This document shows, piece by piece, positions 1-5,616 of a stretch of DNA of 5,616 nucleotides. Each line of letters opens with the position of its first letter. The first letter of the stretch is position 1. The stretch comes from Candidatus Zixiibacteriota bacterium. GTDB lineage: Bacteria > Zixibacteria > MSB-5A5 > JAUVRN01. A program made the translations under genes and the position numbers. Location: the NCBI GenBank assembly GCA_030597645.1, contig JAUVRN010000155.1, forward strand, positions 1 to 5,616, in the 5' to 3' direction. Below the pieces are notes generated by a model. The model was not told the origin of the DNA. It was given only the letters and a program-made list of their open reading frames with translations, and searched no databases.

Positions 1-108
1 GCCCTGGCCATGATCGACTGGACCGAGGATTTCGAGGCCCGGACCGCCGAGGGCCCGGTGTACACCGATCGAATCGCACAGCTCAGATCCACGGCGCAAA
101 ACCCGTAG
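1..108 (+). CDS. 3' end of an unidentified gene (partial)
   Basis: Frame 1 is open from the left edge and closes with TAG, giving the last 35 residues of a protein whose start lies outside the window. The tail is mixed, acidic then basic (it begins ALAMIDWTEDFEAR and ends RSTAQNP), with no membrane segment or motif I recognise. Strong third-position G/C preference and continuity from the edge support a real coding end. The same strand and the neighbourhood suggest that it too belongs to the polysaccharide locus, but this is inference from position only. The 258-bp gap after it suggests that the downstream genes may have their own promoter. Confidence 0.6.
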   Translation, partial: ALAMIDWTEDFEARTAEGPVYTDRIAQLRSTAQNP

Positions 109-305
109 CAGTCATCCCTTCGGCAGGCGCAGCATCAACACCTGACGATGACGCGGGGCCGCTCATGGCCGGAGATGTCTGATAGATAAGAATCAGGGCC
201 GGCCACGATCAGCATCGAACGGCGTGAGCGCTGTCGCGGGTAAAGCATGTATCGTCCTTGCAGCAGTCCGAACCGTGTCCGGGATATCCGGTGCGACTGT
301 TTGCA

Positions 306-334
306 TTGACCACTCGAGTGGAGCCGGCTACGTT
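306..334 (+). promoter_or_regulatory. Candidate sigma70-type promoter for the acyltransferase gene
   Basis: TTGACC at 306-311 matches five of six bases of the -35 consensus. It is followed after 17 bp by TACGTT (329-334), which keeps only the T, A and final T of the -10 consensus. Transcription would begin around 341, roughly 25 bases before the ATG at 367. The weak -10 makes this a guess. Its support is the placement in the only sizeable gene-free gap, directly ahead of a same-strand gene run. A host with a different primary-sigma consensus would invalidate it. Confidence 0.25.
310..321. repeat. Perfect 12-bp palindrome, possible operator
   Basis: CCACTCGAGTGG equals its own reverse complement over all 12 bases. 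It overlaps the last bases of the candidate -35 box and the start of the spacer, a position where a dimeric repressor would block polymerase. The flanking bases do not extend the symmetry. About one such palindrome is expected by chance in a window of this length, so only its location upstream of the gene run makes it notable. Confidence 0.3.
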
Positions 335-355
335 CTCACGGCTATGTCTACGGCC

Positions 356-363
356 GAGAAGGA
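356..363 (+). promoter_or_regulatory. Shine-Dalgarno-like site of the acyltransferase gene
   Basis: GAGAAGGA lies 3 bases before the ATG at 367. The spacing is short but usable, and this is the clearest ribosome-binding site in the window. It favours the start at 367 over the out-of-frame ATG at 344, whose frame closes after 13 codons. Confidence 0.45.
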
Positions 364-366
364 CGC

Positions 367-1512
367 ATGGAGAATTCAGCTCTAACCGTACGGTTTGCTG
401 CCGCGGACGAGGCTGCTGCATGCAACGACCTCCACAACCGCCTGTACCAGGAAGAACGGACCATCGAGCAATGGCGGTGGGAGTTCGTCTCGACCATCTT
501 CCAGCACCCTCAGATTCCGTTCAGTGTCGTTGATGACGGAGGCACCATTGTCGGTACGCAGGCATTCATACCCATTCGAATGATCAACAGAGACGGCGTC
601 TTCTGGACGGCCAAATCCGAGGAAACGTTGCTGGATCCGGCCTATCGCGGAAAGCGGCTATTGGGCCAGATGTACGACTGTTTGTTTGAGTATGCCGCCG
701 AGCATGGTCTGCGGTATGTCTGGGGATTCACCCCGGCGGATAAAGCATTACGCAGAGTCGGATTTGACATTCCCACACGGACCTCTCAGCTGATCATCCC
801 GTTCTACTGCCGGGATTTGCCGGTACTCCTGCAGCGAGCCGGAATCAACAAACCTGCGGGCGTCCGCGACAGGATAAGACTGGCCGGATTCAAGATCGGC
901 TGTGTCGCGGCACGCCTCGCATCTGCGGCCAGATTCGCTCGTGCGGAGCGCGTCACGCGCAGAGTGTCGACGTCGCATGCACTCCGATTGCAGGTCCTTG
1001 AGCAGCCGCCCGAACAATCCGATGCGCTCTGCCGAAGGTTTGTCAGTCAGTGGGGCGGCACCACGATCTTTCGCGATGCAGACTACCTGCGCTGGCGCAT
1101 TTTCGAGAACCCGTATGTGAGGCCGATCATGTGCGCCGCATACGACGGCGAGGAGCTGCTCGGATGGGCTATTTACTCCATGGGCGATGATGGCGCGGGA
1201 TACCTTGTTGATGTGCTGGTGGTCACGGAGCCGAATCGACCGTACACACCCGAGGACGTGGTGCGTCGGCTTCTCGTTCAGGCCGTACGGAGTATACGTA
1301 ACATGGGCGCCATCGCGATTCGCGGCTGGCATGTCAACGATCATCCCTTTGCCGAGCTGGTCATGCGCGTGGCCCGAAGTGTCGGCTTTCATCATGTCAG
1401 AAGGGGGCAGTCCGTGGTCGTACGTGCGGCGGACCCGCAGGCTACATCAATGTCGCAGAACTTCGCCGAGTGGTACGTCACGAGAATCTTCATGGAAGGC
1501 ACCGTAGGCTGA
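367..1512 (+). CDS. GNAT-family acyltransferase with two GNAT-like halves
   Basis: A 381-residue soluble protein with no signal peptide or membrane segment, so it probably acts in the cytoplasm, transferring an acyl group from acyl-CoA (or a similar donor) to an amine. The first half carries the GNAT layout: an N-terminal helix with EQWRWEF (34-40), a strand pair around VVDDGGTIVGTQAF (54-67), then SEETLLDPAYRGKRLLGQM (84-102). RGKRLL (94-99) is the likely pyrophosphate-binding turn. GFTPADKALRRVGF (120-133) matches the family's late 'GF...a...GF' segment. The second half repeats the pattern with DYLRWRIFENPY (239-250) followed by a strand ending in ELLGWAIYS. A GAGAAGGA site supports the start. 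The stop is 2 bp before the deacetylase ATG, so the two are probably co-transcribed and translationally coupled. The acceptor cannot be read from sequence; an amino sugar of the polysaccharide is inferred from context. A FemAB-like aminoacyl transferase is a less likely alternative. Confidence 0.8.
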   Translation: MENSALTVRFAAADEAAACNDLHNRLYQEERTIEQWRWEFVSTIFQHPQIPFSVVDDGGTIVGTQAFIPIRMINRDGVFWTAKSEETLLDPAYRGKRLLGQMYDCLFEYAAEHGLRYVWGFTPADKALRRVGFDIPTRTSQLIIPFYCRDLPVLLQRAGINKPAGVRDRIRLAGFKIGCVAARLASAARFARAERVTRRVSTSHALRLQVLEQPPEQSDALCRRFVSQWGGTTIFRDADYLRWRIFENPYVRPIMCAAYDGEELLGWAIYSMGDDGAGYLVDVLVVTEPNRPYTPEDVVRRLLVQAVRSIRNMGAIAIRGWHVNDHPFAELVMRVARSVGFHHVRRGQSVVVRAADPQATSMSQNFAEWYVTRIFMEGTVG

Positions 1513-1514
1513 GC

Positions 1515-2924
1515 ATGAATCCTGATGTGGCGTACGTGTGGCGCCAGATTCTAAACCATGTGTCGCTGTTTTTCACTGCGGAGGCCCGGGCACATCTGGA
1601 AGGAGACACCGTACGGTTCCTTTCGTGGGATGAGGCCCAACGAAGTACCGGGTCTCACCTCGTCATCCCGATAGACATTCCGGCCTCGGTGGATCCCGAA
1701 TCGCCCTACACCGTTCCGTTCAATGGCACCGAGCTGACACTGTGGAATCGACTGCCCCGACCGTCCACGCCGAACTGGGAGCCCATCCCCTGCGAGACCC
1801 GCCCCCTCTGGTATCGCCATAGGACCGGAACGCTGCTCCCCGCCTGGAATCTCTATGGGACCCTGTTCGGCCTGCTGACCTTTCAGGAGGAGCTTCGGTC
1901 TTCACAGCGTGACGGGCATGGACGGTTCCTGGCTTCGTACAGCCCTCGCTACCGCCGTGGGTTGTTGGAGGTGCCCGCCTTCAACGAAGCGGTGGCCGCC
2001 CTCGTAGACGCCTGCACGGCGTTGGATACAGATGCCGAACCGCAGCTCCGGCTGGGCCCTGCGCTACGACCTCCGGCGATCGTCCTGTCTCATGACTGTG
2101 ATGTGCTGTATGGCAATGACCTATGGACTCAGGGTGTTCGAGCCTACCGCGTTTTCCAGCCCCTGGCGCGTGCACGGGCGCCCCGCCTCGGCCAACTATG
2201 GTGGATGGGCAGAAATGCCGTAACACCGCGCCGCTACTACTTCGACAACCTGACGGGCATGGTAGACCTCGAGCGGAGCTTCGGCTACCGGTCCACCTTT
2301 TATGCGCTCAACGGCACAGGCGGTCGCTTCGGAGCGCGCAATGGCACAAGAGGATTGGACGAGTTGGCTGCCATGGTTCCTGACGGCTGGGACCTGGGTA
2401 TGCACTACAACTACGACACCTTCTTGAATCGCGACCGATTTCAGGCCCAGCTCGACCAGTTGAAGCATTTCACCAGTAAAGACATGGTCTCCGGTCGAGC
2501 CCACTACCTCCGCTTTGACCCCGAGCGGTCTTTGCCCTTCTTGGAGTCATGTGGGATCGAGGTAGACGAATCGGCCGGTTATTCTGATGGCCTGGGATAT
2601 CGTTGCGGAATCGGGGGATGTTTTGAAGCCTACGACACCACCGCACGGACGCCGCGAGCGATTGTCGAAGTTCCGATGGTCATCATGGACACCACGCTTG
2701 TGATCCAGTATGCAGAGGTGGCCATCGCGACCGTCCGCCGAATGCTCACGCATCTGCAACATGTGGGCGGAGCGTTGAGTGTGATATTCCATCCCGGTGT
2801 CTTTCACAATCCCGAGTTCCCCGAGATGCTCGGTATCTATCACCGCATACTCGTGGAGTGTCGCCGCGTGGGGGCCCGGGCGCTGACGGCCCGAGATCTG
2901 GTGAACGCGCTTCAACGAAACTGA
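1515..2924 (+). CDS. NodB-fold polysaccharide deacetylase family protein, two-domain
   Basis: A 469-residue protein. Residues 1 to about 185 form an N-terminal domain with EELRSSQRDGHGRF (125-138), a signature I associate with the domain found ahead of the deacetylase in Bacteroidota-type carbohydrate gene clusters. The C-terminal half has the deacetylase motifs in order: SHDCD (192-196; Asp194 likely base, Asp196 likely metal ligand), GMHYNYDTF (295-303; His297 ligand), GRAHYLRF (327-334), a GYRCG segment, and FHPGVFHNPEF (425-435; His426 the likely catalytic His). The family hydrolyses N- or O-acetyl groups from sugars. No signal peptide is visible, which suggests a cytoplasmic substrate such as a lipid-linked intermediate (inference). 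ATG 1515 is preferred because it sits 2 bp after the acyltransferase stop. The alternative GTG at 1470 would add 15 residues inside that gene. GGAAGG at 1494-1499 is rather far upstream for a ribosome site. Confidence 0.85.
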   Translation: MNPDVAYVWRQILNHVSLFFTAEARAHLEGDTVRFLSWDEAQRSTGSHLVIPIDIPASVDPESPYTVPFNGTELTLWNRLPRPSTPNWEPIPCETRPLWYRHRTGTLLPAWNLYGTLFGLLTFQEELRSSQRDGHGRFLASYSPRYRRGLLEVPAFNEAVAALVDACTALDTDAEPQLRLGPALRPPAIVLSHDCDVLYGNDLWTQGVRAYRVFQPLARARAPRLGQLWWMGRNAVTPRRYYFDNLTGMVDLERSFGYRSTFYALNGTGGRFGARNGTRGLDELAAMVPDGWDLGMHYNYDTFLNRDRFQAQLDQLKHFTSKDMVSGRAHYLRFDPERSLPFLESCGIEVDESAGYSDGLGYRCGIGGCFEAYDTTARTPRAIVEVPMVIMDTTLVIQYAEVAIATVRRMLTHLQHVGGALSVIFHPGVFHNPEFPEMLGIYHRILVECRRVGARALTARDLVNALQRN

Positions 2925-2977
2925 TGGTCTGATCGTGGCAGGTACCTCTCGAGCGAGCCGACATCCGTCCGACACAC

Positions 2978-4462
2978 ATGACCTGCGAAAACACACCTGC
3001 CCCACTGCGGCCGACGCCGAGTTCCTCATTCATGCGTAACCCTGTCGCCCAGCTCGGAAGCCAGGCCATGATCTATGGCCTCGGATACGGTCTATCTCGA
3101 GTGGTTCAGTTCGCACTTCTGCCCGTGTACACACGGTATCTGACTACTGAGGAGTATGGTATTCTAACTCTGCTCCTGGTGACCGGAAGCGTAGCCATGG
3201 TTCTCATGCAGGCGGGGATGGGCTCCGCGATGTTTCGCGAGATCATCCTCGAGGGGACAGATCGGCGCGTCGTGGAAAGCACGGCCCTCCTGTTCCTTGC
3301 TGCGGTAGCCGCCTTCCTGTTTGCAGCCGGGTATCTTCTCGCACCGGCGCTTTCGAAAGCCATCTTCGCTTCGGCAGATCACACGCGTGTACTGCGCCTG
3401 GTGTTACTCACCGCCGCCTTGAGTAGTGGCGAAGCAATTGTGCTTGCGCGATTTCGAATTGAGCAGCGTGCGCGGCTCTATGCCTTCCTGTCCTTTCTTC
3501 GGTTTCTCCTCGGTGCGGGTCTGGCCATCTACTTCCTGGTGATCCTGGGACGCGGCGTGACGGGACTGGTCGAGGCCACGCTCATTACTACGGCGATCTT
3601 TGCGGTGGTGTACGGCGTTCAACTGGCGCGCGGATTCCGACTGGCATTTTCTGTAAGCGTCCTGAAACGCCTGCTGCAATTCGGAGGTCCGCTGGTGCCG
3701 GCCAATGTAGCAGGACTCTCGATTACGTCCGCGGACCGGTACATTCTCCAGCACTACTCGACGGTTGCGGTCGTGGGCGTGTATTCCCTGGGCTATACCA
3801 TCGGACAGATCATCAACCTGGCCGTAAACGCGATCCAGCTTGCCTGGCCAGCACAGATGTTTACCATCGCCAAGAAGAAGGACGCCGAGCGACAACTGGC
3901 AGGAATGGTGACGTACTATTTTCTCTTCATGGGCTTCCTGACACTGGGCATTTCGGTATTCGCGCGCGAGATCGTGATCATCATGACGACTCCGGAGTTC
4001 TATAGTGCCGCTCGCGTGGTTCCCTGGGTCTGCGTCGCGTACCTGTTCTATGGGATCTCCTTCATGGTCAACAGCGGGCTGACCGTCCGCAACAAGATGA
4101 AATACAGTGGAATGATTGCGACCGCCGTCGCCGTACTCAATCTGGGGCTCTGTCTCTGGCTGATTCCTCGCTTCGGTATGATGGGAGCGGCCTGGGCGAC
4201 CCTGGTGGCGTATGCCCTGCAACTGTTGGCCCTGACCGTGACTAATGTGAGGATCTGGTCCATCCCGTATGCGTATGGTCGACTGGCCACCATTGCACTG
4301 GTCGCGGGGCTCATCTACGCGGGCAGTCAGATGATCGGCTACACTGGTCTTTGGGTGCCCATACTCGTGAAGACTGTGTTGGTGTTGCTGTACCCGACCA
4401 CGCTGTACCTGGCGGGCTTCTTCAAATCCGCAGACATGGCCGCGCTGTCCAACCGAGCATGA
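2978..4462 (+). CDS. Wzx-type oligosaccharide flippase
   Basis: A 494-residue, strongly hydrophobic inner-membrane protein with about 14 membrane helices (first near 30-52, last near 460-482). It belongs to the polysaccharide-synthesis branch of the MOP transporters, which flip undecaprenyl-linked repeat units to the periplasmic face. Family marks are the opening helix with YGLGYGLSR (33-41), TRYLTTEEYG (52-61) right after it, and ADRYIL (252-257) followed by VGVYSLGY at the start of the second half. A Lys-rich loop (IAKKKDAER) fits a cytoplasmic turn. Length is normal for the family. The start is uncertain. ATG 2978 gives an 18-residue Pro/Ser-rich extension; ATG 3032 (MRNPVAQLG...) gives 476 residues and a more typical N-terminus, and neither has a good Shine-Dalgarno. 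It lies 53 bp after the deacetylase with no terminator between them, so probably in the same transcript. Substrate specificity cannot be inferred. Confidence 0.92.
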   Translation: MTCENTPAPLRPTPSSSFMRNPVAQLGSQAMIYGLGYGLSRVVQFALLPVYTRYLTTEEYGILTLLLVTGSVAMVLMQAGMGSAMFREIILEGTDRRVVESTALLFLAAVAAFLFAAGYLLAPALSKAIFASADHTRVLRLVLLTAALSSGEAIVLARFRIEQRARLYAFLSFLRFLLGAGLAIYFLVILGRGVTGLVEATLITTAIFAVVYGVQLARGFRLAFSVSVLKRLLQFGGPLVPANVAGLSITSADRYILQHYSTVAVVGVYSLGYTIGQIINLAVNAIQLAWPAQMFTIAKKKDAERQLAGMVTYYFLFMGFLTLGISVFAREIVIIMTTPEFYSAARVVPWVCVAYLFYGISFMVNSGLTVRNKMKYSGMIATAVAVLNLGLCLWLIPRFGMMGAAWATLVAYALQLLALTVTNVRIWSIPYAYGRLATIALVAGLIYAGSQMIGYTGLWVPILVKTVLVLLYPTTLYLAGFFKSADMAALSNRA

Positions 4463-4508
4463 ACTCCATCTTGATCATCTGCCCCTGACTTCCATATATC
4501 CGAGCATG
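4453..4508 (+). repeat. 9-bp direct repeat CCGAGCATG flanking the flippase-glycosyltransferase junction
   Basis: CCGAGCATG occurs at 4453-4461 (end of the flippase gene) and again at 4500-4508, with 38 bp between the copies. Each copy carries an ATG. A 9-bp exact repeat in so short a stretch is unlikely but not impossible by chance. It could be a scar of a small duplication or of a deletion between repeats. Confidence 0.4.
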
Positions 4509-4524
4509 TGGCCTAACGCACATA
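4459..4524 (+). other. 9-codon frame overlapping the flippase stop; possible glycosyltransferase gene vestige or coupling leader
   Basis: The flippase TGA overlaps an ATG (ATGA, 4459-4462), the classic arrangement for coupled translation. That ATG reads MNSILIICP and stops at TGA 4486-4488. The same frame then runs on without another stop, as LPYIRACGLTHI, into the glycosyltransferase ATG at 4525. A hydrophobic strand ending in P and then LPY is how many family 4 glycosyltransferases begin. This may therefore be the remnant of another such gene, a disrupted longer start of the next gene, or a minigene that keeps ribosomes moving between genes. The frame is short, so chance remains possible. 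Confidence 0.3.
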
Positions 4525-5616
4525 ATGAGTCTGATGAAGATACTGCTGCTGGCTGATATCAACTCAGCCCACACTCGGAGATGGGGTGAAGCGCTGGCCG
4601 CTGAGGGTATTACGCTGGGCATCCTCAGTCTCAATCCTCCAGGCGACGACTGGGCCGATCGGCACGGCATACGTGCCTATTCTGCAGGCATCGCGGCGGC
4701 GAAGGGCAAGGGCAGACTCGTTTCCAAGGTCGGCTACCTTTTCAGAGGCAGAACGGTGGACAAGACCATCAGGGACTTCAAACCAGATATCCTCCACGCC
4801 CACTACGCTACCAGCTACGGTCGCCTGGCGCGACGATCGGGCATGCCCTATCTGCTTTCTGTGTGGGGGTCGGATGTATTCGACTTCCCACATCAGCACC
4901 CGCTCAACAAGCGCATGGTGGTGCGTAACCTCAAGAAGGCATCACAAGTTCTGGCGACCGGTACGGCACTGGCCGACGAAGTGCGGCGGCTATGCGGAAG
5001 GGATGCGACCGTTATTCCCTTCGGGGTCGATACGGATCTGTTCAAGCCGGAGCCACGGCACGAGGAGAACACGCCGTTCACTTTTGTGATCGTGAAGTCA
5101 CTGGAACACCTTTGTGGTATCGATCTGGCGCTACGGGGATTGGCCCAGCTCGAGCACAACGTGCGCCTTGTCGTTGTAGGGCTGGGAACTCAGGAGGCGG
5201 AACTCAAAGAGTTGGCCCAGTCCCTGGGCATTGGGGATCGGGTTGTGTTCAGGGGCTGGCTGGATAACAGCCAGGTGCCCGCACTCTTGAACGAATCCGA
5301 CTGCCTGCTCAATCTGTCCCGGAGAGAGGGGTTCGGTGTCTGCATCGTGGAAGCCATGGCCTGTGGAGTGCCCGTGATCGCTACCAGGACGCACGGGGCC
5401 GAGGAACTCATCGAATCGGGACAGGATGGTCTTTTGGTACCCGTAGACGGACTGCCTGAGACCGTGAAGGCGATGAATACGGTTATCCAGAATGAGCAAC
5501 TTCGAAGGACCATCGCTCAAAACGGTCTGTCCAAGGCACGCGAGCACTACACTTGGCAGGAGTGCGTCCGCCGGATGATCGACGTATACGAGGAGTGCCT
5601 GGCATCCGGATCGTGA
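4525..5616 (+). CDS. Glycosyltransferase, GT-B fold, family 4
   Basis: A 363-residue cytoplasmic or membrane-associated enzyme of normal length for GT4, which transfers a sugar from an activated donor (usually a nucleotide sugar) with retention of configuration. The acceptor-side domain opens with MKILLLADINSAHTRRW (4-20) and contains HAHYATSYG (91-99) and SVWGSDVF (112-119). The donor-side domain begins near VIVKSLE (188-194) and carries FRGWLDN and the hallmark E-x7-E motif (Glu268 and Glu276, in EGFGVCIVEAMACG), followed by GVPVIAT and a GQDGLLV segment. The C-terminal helix has the usual aromatic/acidic pattern. ATG 4525 and ATG 4534 (MKILL...) are both possible starts; neither has a clear ribosome site, so translation may be coupled to the flippase upstream. 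It is complete, with TGA as the last codon of the window. Donor sugar and linkage cannot be told from sequence. Confidence 0.93.
   Translation: MSLMKILLLADINSAHTRRWGEALAAEGITLGILSLNPPGDDWADRHGIRAYSAGIAAAKGKGRLVSKVGYLFRGRTVDKTIRDFKPDILHAHYATSYGRLARRSGMPYLLSVWGSDVFDFPHQHPLNKRMVVRNLKKASQVLATGTALADEVRRLCGRDATVIPFGVDTDLFKPEPRHEENTPFTFVIVKSLEHLCGIDLALRGLAQLEHNVRLVVVGLGTQEAELKELAQSLGIGDRVVFRGWLDNSQVPALLNESDCLLNLSRREGFGVCIVEAMACGVPVIATRTHGAEELIESGQDGLLVPVDGLPETVKAMNTVIQNEQLRRTIAQNGLSKAREHYTWQECVRRMIDVYEECLASGS

Noticed and set aside
109..200. Possible terminators after the first partial gene (short stems such as CTGAT/ATCAG around 179-196 and GGCC/GGCC near 157-170)
   Set aside because: Stems of only 4-5 bp and no following T-run.
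279..291. CCGGGATATCCGG near-palindrome in the gap
   Set aside because: The perfect core is only 8 bp (282-289), with mismatched flanks; not better than chance.
344..385. Small frame MSTAEKDAWRIQL before and over the acyltransferase start
   Set aside because: Thirteen codons, no ribosome site, out of frame with the gene; a leader role cannot be supported.
258..533. 91-codon plus-strand frame bridging the gap and the acyltransferase start
   Set aside because: Product is Arg/Pro/Cys-rich without motifs and overlaps the real gene by more than half its length.
748..1395. Open frame of 215 codons on the minus strand inside the acyltransferase gene
   Set aside because: Same reason: no recognisable motif, and the opposite strand carries a convincing GNAT protein throughout.
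1470..1514. GTG start giving a 484-residue deacetylase
   Set aside because: It would extend 15 residues into the acyltransferase gene with Arg/His-rich sequence; ATG 1515, 2 bp after the previous stop, is the better start.
2941..2953. Adjacent GGTACC and CTCGAG hexamers, like a cloning linker
   Set aside because: Surrounding sequence is natural in composition; two hexamers by chance are not evidence of engineering.
3404..4222. Open frame of 272 codons on the minus strand inside the flippase gene
   Set aside because: It lies wholly opposite a clear membrane protein. Its product is a His/Arg/Gln/Glu-rich string with no fold-like pattern, as expected for the shadow of a GC-rich gene.

Overview
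The window reads as part of a bacterial surface-polysaccharide locus (capsule, exopolysaccharide or O-antigen type). The DNA is moderately GC-rich, and all five genes lie on the + strand. The host cannot be fixed from 5.6 kb. The deacetylase has an N-terminal half that I associate with Bacteroidota-type polysaccharide gene clusters, and several starts lack a clear Shine-Dalgarno. A GC-rich Bacteroidota/Rhodothermota-like or similar Gram-negative host is a guess only.

Layout: the last 35 codons of an unrecognised gene (1-108) are followed by a 258-bp non-coding gap. The gap holds a candidate promoter and a perfect 12-bp palindrome just upstream of the next gene. Next come a two-part GNAT-type acyltransferase (367-1512), a NodB-fold polysaccharide deacetylase (1515-2924) starting 2 bp after it, a Wzx-type oligosaccharide flippase with about 14 membrane segments (2978-4462), and a GT-B family 4 glycosyltransferase (4525-5616) whose stop codon is the last base triplet of the window. 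The 62 bp between the last two genes contain a 9-codon open frame that overlaps the flippase stop. This frame looks like the start of another glycosyltransferase.

How the genes may work together (inference): the glycosyltransferase adds a sugar to a lipid-linked repeat unit on the cytoplasmic face. The deacetylase and acyltransferase could exchange or remove an N-acyl group on an amino sugar, since neither has a visible export signal. The flippase then moves the finished unit across the inner membrane. No polymerase, chain-length regulator or exporter is visible here, so the window is the interior of a larger locus. I see no mobile element, CRISPR array, tRNA, rRNA or convincing rho-independent terminator. 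Nothing in it amounts to a clearly new system. The points most worth checking are the tightly linked acyltransferase-deacetylase pair and the vestigial frame at 4459-4524.
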